Shown here one piece after another: positions 9,003 to 18,093 of a stretch of 58,863 nt of DNA. A model generated the notes under the pieces. The model was not told where the DNA came from. It saw nothing but the letters and a program-made list of their open reading frames with translations, and made no database searches. Positions within the stretch are counted from its first letter, which is position 1, and every line of letters starts with the position of its first letter. Source of the stretch: Terrimonas sp964445775 (GTDB lineage Bacteria > Bacteroidota > Bacteroidia > Chitinophagales > Chitinophagaceae). The position numbers and the translations under genes were made by a program. Location: assembly GCA_964445775.1 (NCBI GenBank), contig CAYUMH010000014.1, positions 1-58,863 of the forward strand. The letters are read 5' to 3'.

Positions 9003-10361
9003 ATGAGAATTATTACAGCAGTACTTTTTTTGTGTGTAACAGTCCTTGCACAGGCGCAGTCTTCACTACCGGTAATAAAAATATCGGCCAATAAACGTTT
9101 TTTCCAAACAGCGGATGGTAAACCTTTTTTCTGGCTGGGCGATACCGGCTGGTTATTATTTGGTAAACTGAACAAAGAAGAGGTATTAACTTACCTGGAT
9201 GCCCGTCAGCAACAGGGCTTTAATGTAATACAATCAATGGTATTACACGAAATGACTGTTGCCAATGTTACACTTGGCCCGGCCCTGCTTAATAAAAATG
9301 CCGCAACACCTAACGTAAAGGAAGGCCCGGATAATGATTACTGGGATAATATAGACTTTGTAGTGACAGAAGCTGGCAAACGTGGTATTTATATGGCCCT
9401 GGTACCGGTTTGGGGTAGTAATGTAAAAGGCAAACAGGTATCAGTAGAACAGGCCAAAGCCTATGGTAAATTTTTAGGCGAGCGTTATAAAAAATATAGC
9501 AATATTATCTGGTTGAACGGGGGTGATGTGCATGGTACCGATATAAAAGCTGTATGGGAGGCCCTGGGCGCCGCGATCAAAAAATATGACCCGGTACATA
9601 TCATGACTTATCACCCGCGTGGCCGTTATTCCTCCAGCGAATGGTTTCATCATGCTTCCTGGCTGGATTTTAATATGTTTCAAAGTGGTCACCGCAACTA
9701 CGTACAGGATACCAGCAAGAATGATAAAAACCATTATGGTGAAGATAACTGGCGTCATGTACAGCACGATTACAACTTGAAGCCGGTAAAACCAACTATC
9801 GATGGTGAGCCCTCTTACGAAAATATTCCGCATGGTTTACATGACAGCCTGCAACCACGCTGGCAGGCGAGTGATTTAAGACGTTATGCTTACTGGAGTG
9901 TGTTTGCGGGCGGAGCCGGTTTTACCTATGGCGAAAACGCTATCATGCAATTTCATACAAAGGGTGATAAGGATGCGAATTATGGCGTGACACAGGGCTG
10001 GCGCCAGACCTTACAGGCTCCGGGCGCTAACCAGATGAAATATTTGAAACAGCTGATCCTCTCCAGATCTTATTTTGACAGGGTGCCGGCCCAGGAAATT
10101 ATTGTTGATAACAACCAGGAACGATACAATTATATACTGGCAACAAAAGGTAAGGGTTATGCCATGGCCTATACTTATACCGGAAGAGATTTCAGTATCA
10201 ATTTTGCTAAACTGGGGTTCAGTCCCAAACAGGCATATTGGTTTAAACCGGCTACCGGAGAACATACTCAACTGGCATTAACAGCCAAAAAAGGAATAGT
10301 GCGTTTTGATCCGCCGGGGCAGCCGGAGAACGGGAATGATTGGGTATTGGTGTTGGAGTAG
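9003..10361 (+). CDS. GH140-type apiosidase (DUF4038 domain glycoside hydrolase)
   Basis: A 452-residue protein with signal peptide (cleavage after AQA, about residue 18). The DUF4038/GH140 architecture is clear: KRFFQTADGKPFFWLGDTGW near residues 31-50, a TIM barrel with the acid/base region WLNGGDV (Asp175) and nucleophile region IDGEPSYE (Glu269), then a C-terminal beta-sandwich. The 94-residue spacing agrees with the catalytic Asp/Glu spacing known for the family founder BT1012 of Bacteroides thetaiotaomicron, which removes apiose-linked side chains from RG-II. GH140 is essentially an RG-II-specific family, so this gene is one of the strongest pointers to the locus substrate. It acts in the periplasm. 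Confidence 0.9.
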   Translation: MRIITAVLFLCVTVLAQAQSSLPVIKISANKRFFQTADGKPFFWLGDTGWLLFGKLNKEEVLTYLDARQQQGFNVIQSMVLHEMTVANVTLGPALLNKNAATPNVKEGPDNDYWDNIDFVVTEAGKRGIYMALVPVWGSNVKGKQVSVEQAKAYGKFLGERYKKYSNIIWLNGGDVHGTDIKAVWEALGAAIKKYDPVHIMTYHPRGRYSSSEWFHHASWLDFNMFQSGHRNYVQDTSKNDKNHYGEDNWRHVQHDYNLKPVKPTIDGEPSYENIPHGLHDSLQPRWQASDLRRYAYWSVFAGGAGFTYGENAIMQFHTKGDKDANYGVTQGWRQTLQAPGANQMKYLKQLILSRSYFDRVPAQEIIVDNNQERYNYILATKGKGYAMAYTYTGRDFSINFAKLGFSPKQAYWFKPATGEHTQLALTAKKGIVRFDPPGQPENGNDWVLVLE

Positions 10362-10474
10362 TTAATGGTTCATAGTTCATTGTTAATAGTTCATGGTATA
10401 GTTACGGCGTTAACAAATTTTTCCCTCTGTGTACCGCTGTGGTTTAGTTGTGATAGAAAAAATACAATTGATTG

Positions 10475-11398
10475 ATGTTGTTTTTTAAGAGAAATATTTT
10501 TTTATGGTTGGTGGTATTGGTGTTTACAGCCTGTGCTAACAAAGCCTACCTGTTTACTTCCTTTCATGAGCCGGCAACGGACGGCTTACGAATGTTGTAC
10601 AGCTATGATGGTTATACCTGGACCGATACGGATACGGTTTTATTAAAGCCCGCTATTGGTAACCAGAAAGTAATGCGTGATCCGTCGATGGTGCAGGGGC
10701 CGGATGGGACTTATCACCTGGTATGGACCACCAGCTGGCGGGGCGATAAAGGTTTTGGTTATGCATCTTCGAAAGACCTTTTGCATTGGTCGGAACAAAC
10801 AATGTTGCCGGTGATGCAGCACGAGCCCACCACGGTGAATGTTTGGGCACCGGAACTGTTTTATGATGATGAGGGCAAACAGTTTATTATGATCTGGGCA
10901 TCCTGTATCCCCGGACGTTTTGAAAAAGGAATAGAAGCCGATAGCAATAATCACCGTATGTACGTGACCACTACAAAGGATTTTAAAAACTTTACACCTA
11001 CACAGCTTTTTTTAGATCCCGGCTTTAGTGTGATAGATGCAGTGATTGTTAAAAAAGCGAAAGCCGATTATGTATTGGTATTAAAAGACAATACCCGGCC
11101 GGAGCGGAACCTGAAAGTAGCTTTCAGTCATTCGCCTTTAGGCCCCTGGAAAAATGTATCAGCGCCTTTCACTGATAATTTTACGGAAGGGCCAAGTGTA
11201 GTGAAGGCAGGCAAAGAGTGGCTGATCTATTATGACTCCTACCAGAAAAAAATATATGATGCACATAGTACGAAAGACTTTATACATTTTAAAAGTATCA
11301 CTGATAAAGTAAAAGTACCGGAAGGGCATAAACACGGCACCATCGTGCCGGTGAAGAAAAAAGAGGTAAAGAAATTTTTGAAACAGCTTAACAAATGA
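10475..11398 (+). CDS. GH43-family glycoside hydrolase, lipoprotein
   Basis: A 307-residue protein starting at ATG 10475 (a TTG one codon upstream is the alternative). The signal peptide ends in a lipobox (FTAC), so it is predicted to be a lipid-anchored periplasmic or surface enzyme. Five-bladed beta-propeller with the three GH43 catalytic positions visible: base Asp69 in MRDPSMV, pKa-modulating Asp188 in VIDAVIV, and acid Glu238 in TEGPSVV. GH43 enzymes in pectin loci are mainly alpha-L-arabinofuranosidases, arabinopyranosidases or galactosidases; the exact linkage cannot be read. The stop codon overlaps the next start (ATGA), indicating translational coupling. Confidence 0.82.
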   Translation: MLFFKRNIFLWLVVLVFTACANKAYLFTSFHEPATDGLRMLYSYDGYTWTDTDTVLLKPAIGNQKVMRDPSMVQGPDGTYHLVWTTSWRGDKGFGYASSKDLLHWSEQTMLPVMQHEPTTVNVWAPELFYDDEGKQFIMIWASCIPGRFEKGIEADSNNHRMYVTTTKDFKNFTPTQLFLDPGFSVIDAVIVKKAKADYVLVLKDNTRPERNLKVAFSHSPLGPWKNVSAPFTDNFTEGPSVVKAGKEWLIYYDSYQKKIYDAHSTKDFIHFKSITDKVKVPEGHKHGTIVPVKKKEVKKFLKQLNK

Positions 11399-13227
11399 GA
11401 GCAGTTATTGCAGCAATATTATTAGGTACCTGTGTAACAGGTCTGCAGGCACAGGATACTGTGCGTTATGTGGGGAGTACCTTGTCCAATATCGATTATC
11501 ACCACGGGCAACTGACACCGGCAGTGGGTGTACATAATATCCAGACCTTTCGAGCCAACAGGGAACATGCGGATTGGGCAGGTGGTATGAACTGGACTTA
11601 TAATCACCAGTCCATGATCTGTTACTGGAACAATACATTCTATATGCATTTTCTCAGTAACCCGGTTGGTGAACATATTGCTCCGGGAAAAACTTTTATA
11701 CAATCATCAAAGGATGGGTATAACTGGACCAATGTACAGGTATTGTTCCCGGAATACCGCATACCGGATGGTTTTAAAAAAGCCGAGGGCAATCTTGTTG
11801 CGAAAAATATAGATGCGGTAATGCACCAGCGGGTAGGTTTTTATGTGGCTGCTAACGGCAAACTATTGGCTCAGGGTTATTATGGTATTGCTTTGGATGC
11901 AAAAGATGACCCCAATGATGGTAATGGTATTGGCCGTGTGGTACGGGAAATTAATAAGGACGGCAGTTTTGGCCCGGTTTATTTTATTCGCTATAACCAC
12001 GGCTTCAATGAAAAAAATACCAGCCTGCCATTTTATAAAAAATCAAAAGACAGAGCTTTTATAGCCGCTTGCGATGAGCTAATGTCCAAACCCCTGCAAA
12101 TGCAGCAGTGGGTAGAAGAGGCTGACAGGGATGATATATTGATCCCTTTGAAAAAACAATTTAAAGCATTCAGTTATTACCATTTACCGGATGGCCGGGT
12201 GGCCGGCTTTTGGAAATATGCGTTGACCAGTATCAGTGATAATGATGGTAAGACCTGGAAATACAACCCAACAAGGGCCCCTGGTTTTGTTAATGCTAAC
12301 GCCAAGATATGGGGGCAACGAACCAGCGATGGTAAATATGCCACCGTATACAACCCTTCTGAATTTCGCTGGCCTTTGGCGGTTTCAGTAAGTGATGATG
12401 GCCTGAACTATAAAAACCTGTTACTGGTAAACGGGGAGATCACTTCCATGCGTTATGGGGGTAACTATAAATCTTATGGTCCGCAATATGTACGCGGTAT
12501 ACAGGAAGGAGAAGGCACACCGCCTGGTGGTAATATGTGGCTGACCTATAGTGTAAACAAAGAAGATATCTGGGTGGCATCGGTACCGGTGCCGGTTGTA
12601 TCGGAGGTAAAGGAAAATATTACGGAAGATTTTGCAAAGCTTGCACCGGCAGATGCATTGAAATATTGGAATATATACAGCCCGATATGGGCAAGGGTAG
12701 GTTTGGAACAATGGAATAATCAACAAACACTTACTTTAAAAGATGCAGACCCTTTTGATTATGCTAAAGCCGAACGGGTGGTGCCTGAATCGGTGATCAG
12801 CAGGATCGAGTTCAGTGTAACACCGCAGCAAAAAGACTTTGGACGGCTGGATATAGAATTCCAGGATGCTAAAAACACCCCGGCGATCCGTTTTTCGTTC
12901 GACTCTACCGGGAGTATTATTACAAAAGCGGGGTACCGGGATAAGGGCCTGGCAAAATATGAAGCGGGGAAAACTTACCATTTCATAGTAGAGTTGAATA
13001 CCAAAACGCGGTTTTATACCGTGTCTATCAATGGCAGCAACCCTAATAACAACCTGGTATTTGCACCGATTACAGCTTTACACCATGTTAGTTTCCGTAC
13101 CGGCGGTGTAAGGCGTTTTCCCAATGCAGATACACCTACTGATCAGTTGTATGACCTGCCCAATGCAGGGGAGAAAGAGAAGGAAGCGGTGTACAGGCTA
13201 TCATTTTTTAAAGCGACTAAACAATAA
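11395..13227 (+). CDS. Sialidase-like beta-propeller glycosidase, candidate GH143 (DHA hydrolase)
   Basis: A 610-residue protein with signal peptide (to about residue 20, LQAQ). Residues ~25-400 are a beta-propeller with degenerate Asp-box strands (SSKDGYNW, SDNDGKTW, SDDGLNY) and a well-conserved N-terminal segment (NIQTFRANREHADWAGGMNWTYNHQSM). Residues ~405-610 are a beta-sandwich (lectin/LamG-like). The immediate downstream gene encodes a (alpha/alpha)6 GH142-like enzyme. In B. thetaiotaomicron BT1020, GH143 and GH142 occur in one polypeptide and together dismantle RG-II chain D (L-Araf on DHA). The pairing here, 3 bases apart, supports GH143, but the family call rests on context plus fold and could be another sialidase-clan family. 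Confidence 0.65.
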   Translation: MRAVIAAILLGTCVTGLQAQDTVRYVGSTLSNIDYHHGQLTPAVGVHNIQTFRANREHADWAGGMNWTYNHQSMICYWNNTFYMHFLSNPVGEHIAPGKTFIQSSKDGYNWTNVQVLFPEYRIPDGFKKAEGNLVAKNIDAVMHQRVGFYVAANGKLLAQGYYGIALDAKDDPNDGNGIGRVVREINKDGSFGPVYFIRYNHGFNEKNTSLPFYKKSKDRAFIAACDELMSKPLQMQQWVEEADRDDILIPLKKQFKAFSYYHLPDGRVAGFWKYALTSISDNDGKTWKYNPTRAPGFVNANAKIWGQRTSDGKYATVYNPSEFRWPLAVSVSDDGLNYKNLLLVNGEITSMRYGGNYKSYGPQYVRGIQEGEGTPPGGNMWLTYSVNKEDIWVASVPVPVVSEVKENITEDFAKLAPADALKYWNIYSPIWARVGLEQWNNQQTLTLKDADPFDYAKAERVVPESVISRIEFSVTPQQKDFGRLDIEFQDAKNTPAIRFSFDSTGSIITKAGYRDKGLAKYEAGKTYHFIVELNTKTRFYTVSINGSNPNNNLVFAPITALHHVSFRTGGVRRFPNADTPTDQLYDLPNAGEKEKEAVYRLSFFKATKQ

Positions 13228-13230
13228 ATA

Positions 13231-14772
13231 ATGCGTTTGACCTGGATTATATGGATGAGCTGTTGTTTTGGAATGGTGCAGGCTGTTGCCCAACCAAAGG
13301 CAAAACCTTATGTGCTGAAAGCTGCAGATTATAAACATTATGTAGACTATTTCAATGGCATGGAGGATGAGAATATAGCCCAGGCCATACCCAACGCCGA
13401 GTCCTGGAACTGGATGCAACAGAATATTCCGCTGTTTGAATGTCCGCAGCAGAACTTTGAAGAAATGTTTTATTACCGCTGGTGGACATTGAGAAAACAT
13501 ATCAAAAAAACAGATCAGGGTTTTGTGTTGACGGAATTTTTGGTGCAGCGCTCTTATGCAGATAAATATAACCTGATCAGCAGTGGACTTGGGCACCATA
13601 TTTATGAAAGCCGCTGGCTGCATGATAAAAAGTACATGGATCAAAACCTGCTGGTATGGTACCGGGGTAATAATGGCAAACCTTTGAACCGGCTGCGTTT
13701 TTACAGCAGCTGGAATATTGATGCTATTTATAACCGTTTCCTGGTAAACCAGGATATTGGTTTTATCAAAGATCTTTATCCCGACCTGGTAACTGATTAT
13801 AAAGCCTGGGAAGCGGAGAAGAAAGGAAAGGACGGTTTGTACTGGCAATTTGATGTAAGGGATGCGATGGAGGAAACGATCAGCGGTGGGCGTAAGGAAA
13901 AAAATCCCCGTCCCAGTATCAATGGCTATATGTATGGTAATGCTATGGCGTTATCTAAAATCCTGAATATTTTTCACCAATACGAAGCGGCATCCTTGTA
14001 CAAAGCCAAAGCTGATACCATCAAACAACTGGTGCAATCGGAACTATGGAGTACAAAAGACCAGTTTTTCGAAGTGCGTAAAGAAAAGGGTGATACCCTG
14101 GCCAATGTAATGGAAGCTATTGGTTTTATTCCCTGGTATTTTAATTTGCCCGATAGCAATTATGATGGGGCCTGGAAAAAAGTAATTGATCCGCTGCATT
14201 TTTATGCGCCCTTTGGACATACTACGGCCGATAGGAGTCATCCGGAATTCAGAACCCATGGCTGTTGTAAATGTGAATGGGATGGAGCCGTATGGCCTTT
14301 TGCTACGGCGCAAACACTAACGGGTATGGCCAATCTTTTATGTTCGAACCGGCAATCATACGTGGCTGATTCCAATTATTTCCATATGCTGGAAAAATAT
14401 GTGGAGTCACAATACTACCGGGGTCGCCCCTATATTGGAGAGTACCTGGATGAAAAGACCGGTTACTGGTTAAAAGGCGATGAGGAACGCAGCCGTTACT
14501 ATAATCATTCCACCTTTAACGACCTCATCATTTCGGGCCTGGTAGGTTTAAAACCAAGGGCAGATAATATGGTAGAAGTCCACCCTTTATTACCGGCGGG
14601 TAAATGGGATTGGTTCTGCCTGGATAATGTATTGTACCACGGGAAAATAATTACTATAGTTTGGGATAAAACCGGAACAAAGTATAAAAAAGGAAAAGGC
14701 CTGATTGTATGGGTGAATGGGAAGAAAGTGGCACAAAGTGAGGAGTTGAAAAGAGTGACGGGGAAATTATAG
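13231..14772 (+). CDS. (alpha/alpha)6-barrel glycosidase, candidate GH142 beta-L-arabinofuranosidase
   Basis: A 513-residue protein with signal peptide (ending VQAVAQ). The body is an (alpha/alpha)6 toroid of the MGH1/GH63-like type: FYYRWWTLRKHI near residue 75, the acidic QFDVRDAMEE motif (Asp208, Asp211) and CKCEWDGAVWPF (Asp351), then a C-terminal capping segment. This arrangement matches proteins annotated as MGH1-like glycoside hydrolases, which include GH142. BT1020 GH142 removes beta-L-Araf from RG-II chain D. The gene follows the candidate GH143 by 3 bases. Alternative: another clan GH-G family with unknown substrate. The gene end runs straight into an AATTATGAATG-type repeat array. 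Confidence 0.7.
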   Translation: MRLTWIIWMSCCFGMVQAVAQPKAKPYVLKAADYKHYVDYFNGMEDENIAQAIPNAESWNWMQQNIPLFECPQQNFEEMFYYRWWTLRKHIKKTDQGFVLTEFLVQRSYADKYNLISSGLGHHIYESRWLHDKKYMDQNLLVWYRGNNGKPLNRLRFYSSWNIDAIYNRFLVNQDIGFIKDLYPDLVTDYKAWEAEKKGKDGLYWQFDVRDAMEETISGGRKEKNPRPSINGYMYGNAMALSKILNIFHQYEAASLYKAKADTIKQLVQSELWSTKDQFFEVRKEKGDTLANVMEAIGFIPWYFNLPDSNYDGAWKKVIDPLHFYAPFGHTTADRSHPEFRTHGCCKCEWDGAVWPFATAQTLTGMANLLCSNRQSYVADSNYFHMLEKYVESQYYRGRPYIGEYLDEKTGYWLKGDEERSRYYNHSTFNDLIISGLVGLKPRADNMVEVHPLLPAGKWDWFCLDNVLYHGKIITIVWDKTGTKYKKGKGLIVWVNGKKVAQSEELKRVTGKL

Positions 14773-14865
14773 AATGATGAATTATGAATGTTGAATTATG
14801 AGTGATGAATTATGAGTGTTGAATTATGAGTGATGAATGTTTTGGTGGCCTTGGTTCGTGGCCTC

Positions 14866-14884
14866 GGTTCGTGTCTCACGAACC
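14866..14884. repeat. GTTCGTG palindromic repeat, copy 1
   Basis: Perfect 8-bp inverted repeat GGTTCGTG/CACGAACC around loop TCT. Same element as at 15107-15125 and 15142-15160. REP-like in size and structure. Confidence 0.8.
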
Positions 14885-15106
14885 GAAAGAAGCGGGGGAT
14901 TGTTCGTGAAACAAGAACCAAGGCGTTGAAAAAGGTGAATAGCATTGTTATTCGGGTGTAACGAACCCGAAGCTGTAATTATGAAAACTAGTTTTTTGTT
15001 ATCGGCAATAGCAACACATATGATCGTCCCTTGCGACGCTCCGTTCATCGTTCGGTTCTTTGTTCATCTTCGAGATGCGTAGCCTTGGTTCGTGTCTCAC
15101 GGCCTC

Positions 15107-15125
15107 GGTTCGTGTCTCACGAACC
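15107..15125. repeat. GTTCGTG palindromic repeat, copy 2
   Basis: Identical to copy 1 at all 19 bases. It is preceded by a half-copy (GGTTCGTGTCTCACGG, from 15088), so two elements stand nearly head to tail. Confidence 0.8.
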
Positions 15126-15141
15126 GAAAGAAGGTGAATAT

Positions 15142-15160
15142 GGTTCGTGAGACACGAACC
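15142..15160. repeat. GTTCGTG palindromic repeat, copy 3 (opposite orientation)
   Basis: GGTTCGTG-AGA-CACGAACC, the exact reverse complement of copies 1 and 2. Copies 2 and 3 form a larger 54-base inverted arrangement (15107-15160), a BIME-like pair. Confidence 0.8.
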
Positions 15161-15333
15161 ATGGCATACGGAGTCTTCACTACCTCGACGAAGGAGAGGG
15201 ACCAAGCGTAAGTAGGAGTATTACATAATGCTGAATAGAATTACCGAACGTACAAGTGAGTGACACAACGAAAGATGATAGTAGTAATGCAGCTGGTAAC
15301 ATAATAAAAAATAAAGCAAGAGAAATAAACGAG

Positions 15334-18093
15334 ATGCGGATAGTTGTTTTATGGATAGCGTTTTTGTTTTCTGTTTGTCGTGTAACCGCACAGCAAACAG
15401 AAAAGCTGTATTTATCCGGCAGGGGTAATGATGATATGGTGCAATGGGATTTTATGGTGACCGGTGGCATGAATGCCAGTAAATGGAGCAAGATCGGTGT
15501 CCCTTCCTGCTGGGAATTACAGGGCTTTGGCAAATACGATTATGGCTTTGCAAAGGATAGTGTAAGAGGAAAAGAAAAAGGCTTATATAAACATCATTTT
15601 GATGTTCCGGCTACCTGGAAAGGGAAGGTCGTCAACATTGTTTTTGAAGGGGTGATGACCGATGCGGAAGTGAAGATAAATGGCAAGCTGGCAGGACCGG
15701 TACACCAAGGCGCTTTCTATGCCTTTAAATATGATATCAGTAAACTGGTAAAATATGGAAAACATAATTTGCTGGAAGTAACCGTATCCAAACACTCGGC
15801 CAACAAAAGCGTGAATGAAGCCGAACGCCAGGCAGATTACTGGATATTCGGTGGTATATTCAGGCCTGTATGGCTGGAAGTATTGCCTGCTGCACATATC
15901 AGTGATATTAGTATTGACGCAAAAGCCAACGGAACTTTCTTGACAAAATTCGCTGCCGGTAAAGCCGATAAGGTAACCGTAAATATTTACGATACCCATA
16001 ACAAATTGGTAACAACGGCTGATGCGACAAATGAGGGCCAGTACCACACCGTTCAATGTACAGTTAGCAACCCCTTACTATGGAGTCCTGAATCACCTTA
16101 CTTATACCGGGCAGAGTATGTACTGTATAAAGAGGGTAAAGCAGTACATACGGTCAGTGAAAAATTCGGTTTCAGAACGGTTGAGGTAAAACAACGGGAT
16201 GGCATTTATGTGAATGGGGTGAAAATGAAATTTAAAGGAGTGAACCGCCATTCCTTCAGACCGGAGAGTGGCCGTACGACGAGTTATAAAAACAGTGTGG
16301 AAGATGTGCTGCTGATGAAGGAGATGAATATGAATGCTGTACGGATGGCACACTATCCTCCTGATGATCATTTTTTAACCGTGTGCGATTCGCTGGGTTT
16401 ATTTGTTATTGATGAACTGGCAGGCTGGCACGGGCATTATGATACGCCTACCGGTAGTTTACGGGTAAAGGAAATGGTGGAGCATGACCGTAATCACCCA
16501 TCGGTTATTATCTGGGCCAATGGCAATGAAGGCGGGAGTAACCCGGAACTGGATCATTTGTTTGGTCAATATGATCTGCAGAACAGGGTGGTGATCCATC
16601 CCTGGCAATTAAGGAATGGTATTGAGACCCAACACTACCGGCAATACAATTATGGCGTGGGCAATTTTGAAAATGGCCGCGAGATTGTTATGCCCACCGA
16701 ATTTTTACATGGCTGGTTTGATGGCGGTCATGGTGCGGGGCTGGAAGACTACTGGGCTAAAATGTGGAACAACCCTTTAAGTGCCGGCGGTTTTTTATGG
16801 GATTTTGCAGACCAGGGTGTAATAAGAAAAGACCTCAATGATTCAATAGATACCGATAAACACCGGGGAGCAGATGGAATAGTAGGACCACATCATGAGA
16901 AAGAAGGTAGTTTTTATACCATCAAAGAAATATGGAGTCCCCTGTTTTTTGAGCGCAGGGAAATAACAGCTGCTTTTGATGGTCATTTGAATATAGAGAA
17001 CAGGTACCATTTTACCAATGCCAATACCTGTACTTATTCCTGGAAATTAAAACGCTTTACAGTCGCCGGTGAAAAGGAGCTGGCAGGTAAAGCCGTTGCA
17101 CCCGATATTTTGCCTGGCCGGAAAGGCGTTTTACAGTTATCGCTTCCGGCAGATTGGAATACTTATGATGTGTTATATGTAACAGTGACCGATAAAACAG
17201 GCATGGAATTATTTACCTGGAGTTTTCCTATTGCTACACCAAAACAGAAAGCAGCGGAACTGGTAAAAGTTACTGCTGTAAAAAATGCGGTAACCATTGC
17301 AGCGCAGGCATCCGTATATGAAGTGAAAACAGGCGAAGTAACACTCTTATTCAATAAAGCAGATGGTTTGTTAAAAGAAGTGCGTAATGCCAAAGGCATC
17401 GTGCCTTTATCAAACGGTCCGGTGGTACAGGAAGGCGCTAATAATTTTGCCGGCTTATCCTATGCTTTTGATGCGGACAAAAACCTGGTTATCAGTTCAA
17501 CCTATAACAAACAAAAAAGTTTTAATACCCTGCAATGGACCATTCAAACAAATGGATGGATACAATTGAGGGTAAATTATTTTCCCGATTCCTTACATAC
17601 AAAAATGCTGGGTATCAACTTTGATTTGCCTGAAGAAAAAATGCGCTCGGTTACCTATATGGGTAAAGGTCCGTACCGGGTATGGAAGAACAGGTTGAAA
17701 GGTGGCCGTTTTGATGTATGGAATAAAACATACAATAATACCGAGACCGGCGAAAGCTGGATCTATCCTGAGTTTAAGGGTTACCATGCTGATTTTTATG
17801 GTGGGTTTATTAATACTGAAGGCCAAAGTTTTGCTGTAGCAACAGAAACGGAGGACCTGTTCCTGCGCCTGTATTCGGCAAAATGGAAAACGGATCAATG
17901 GCATAATTATGAACCATGGTTCCCTTCGGGAGATATTTCCTTTATGCAGGCGATTCCTTCCATCGGTTCCAGGACACAGACAAGAGAAACAACCGGCCCG
18001 ATGGGTTTAGATAATATTTACTACGATTACGAGAAAGACCCCACCAGGGCCTTAAAAATTGTATTGTGGTTTAACTTTAGCAGCAGACAATAA
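15334..18093 (+). CDS. GH2-family glycoside hydrolase (beta-galactosidase/beta-glucuronidase superfamily)
   Basis: A 919-residue protein. The frame extends 26 codons upstream, but the ATG at 15334 opens the signal peptide (MRIVVLWIAFLFSVCRVTAQ) and is chosen. Domains: N-terminal jelly-roll (IGVPSCWELQGFGKYDYG; YKHHFDVPATWKGKVV), immunoglobulin-like domain, TIM barrel with FKGVNRHSF and acid/base WANGNEGG (Glu399), likely nucleophile in MPTEFLHGW (Glu456), and a C-terminal domain with the YMGKGPYRVWKNR loop seen in LacZ-type enzymes. RG-II loci contain several GH2 enzymes of different specificities (galacturonidase, glucuronidase, arabinopyranosidase), so the linkage is not assignable. It abuts the GH78 gene with no gap (operon). 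Confidence 0.9.
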   Translation: MRIVVLWIAFLFSVCRVTAQQTEKLYLSGRGNDDMVQWDFMVTGGMNASKWSKIGVPSCWELQGFGKYDYGFAKDSVRGKEKGLYKHHFDVPATWKGKVVNIVFEGVMTDAEVKINGKLAGPVHQGAFYAFKYDISKLVKYGKHNLLEVTVSKHSANKSVNEAERQADYWIFGGIFRPVWLEVLPAAHISDISIDAKANGTFLTKFAAGKADKVTVNIYDTHNKLVTTADATNEGQYHTVQCTVSNPLLWSPESPYLYRAEYVLYKEGKAVHTVSEKFGFRTVEVKQRDGIYVNGVKMKFKGVNRHSFRPESGRTTSYKNSVEDVLLMKEMNMNAVRMAHYPPDDHFLTVCDSLGLFVIDELAGWHGHYDTPTGSLRVKEMVEHDRNHPSVIIWANGNEGGSNPELDHLFGQYDLQNRVVIHPWQLRNGIETQHYRQYNYGVGNFENGREIVMPTEFLHGWFDGGHGAGLEDYWAKMWNNPLSAGGFLWDFADQGVIRKDLNDSIDTDKHRGADGIVGPHHEKEGSFYTIKEIWSPLFFERREITAAFDGHLNIENRYHFTNANTCTYSWKLKRFTVAGEKELAGKAVAPDILPGRKGVLQLSLPADWNTYDVLYVTVTDKTGMELFTWSFPIATPKQKAAELVKVTAVKNAVTIAAQASVYEVKTGEVTLLFNKADGLLKEVRNAKGIVPLSNGPVVQEGANNFAGLSYAFDADKNLVISSTYNKQKSFNTLQWTIQTNGWIQLRVNYFPDSLHTKMLGINFDLPEEKMRSVTYMGKGPYRVWKNRLKGGRFDVWNKTYNNTETGESWIYPEFKGYHADFYGGFINTEGQSFAVATETEDLFLRLYSAKWKTDQWHNYEPWFPSGDISFMQAIPSIGSRTQTRETTGPMGLDNIYYDYEKDPTRALKIVLWFNFSSRQ

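Larger units (their letters stand above)
14773..15333. repeat. Repeat-rich intergenic region with AATTATGAATG and GTTCGTG palindrome repeats
   Basis: 561 bases with no convincing gene. Bases ~14774-14837 are imperfect tandem GATGAATTATGAATGTT-like units starting at the GH142 stop. Three copies of a 19-base hairpin repeat (GGTTCGTG-TCT-CACGAACC) occur at 14866-14884, 15107-15125 and, inverted in its loop, 15142-15160, with degenerate partial copies near 14850 and 14905. Short minus-strand frames across 14824-15205 merely translate these repeats. The last ~130 bases before the GH2 gene show no clear Bacteroidetes -7/-33 promoter. Confidence 0.8.

Noticed and set aside
14824..15205. Minus-strand open frames with repeated SVRETRTEA peptides.
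   Set aside because: They are translations of the GTTCGTG palindromic repeats, not genes.
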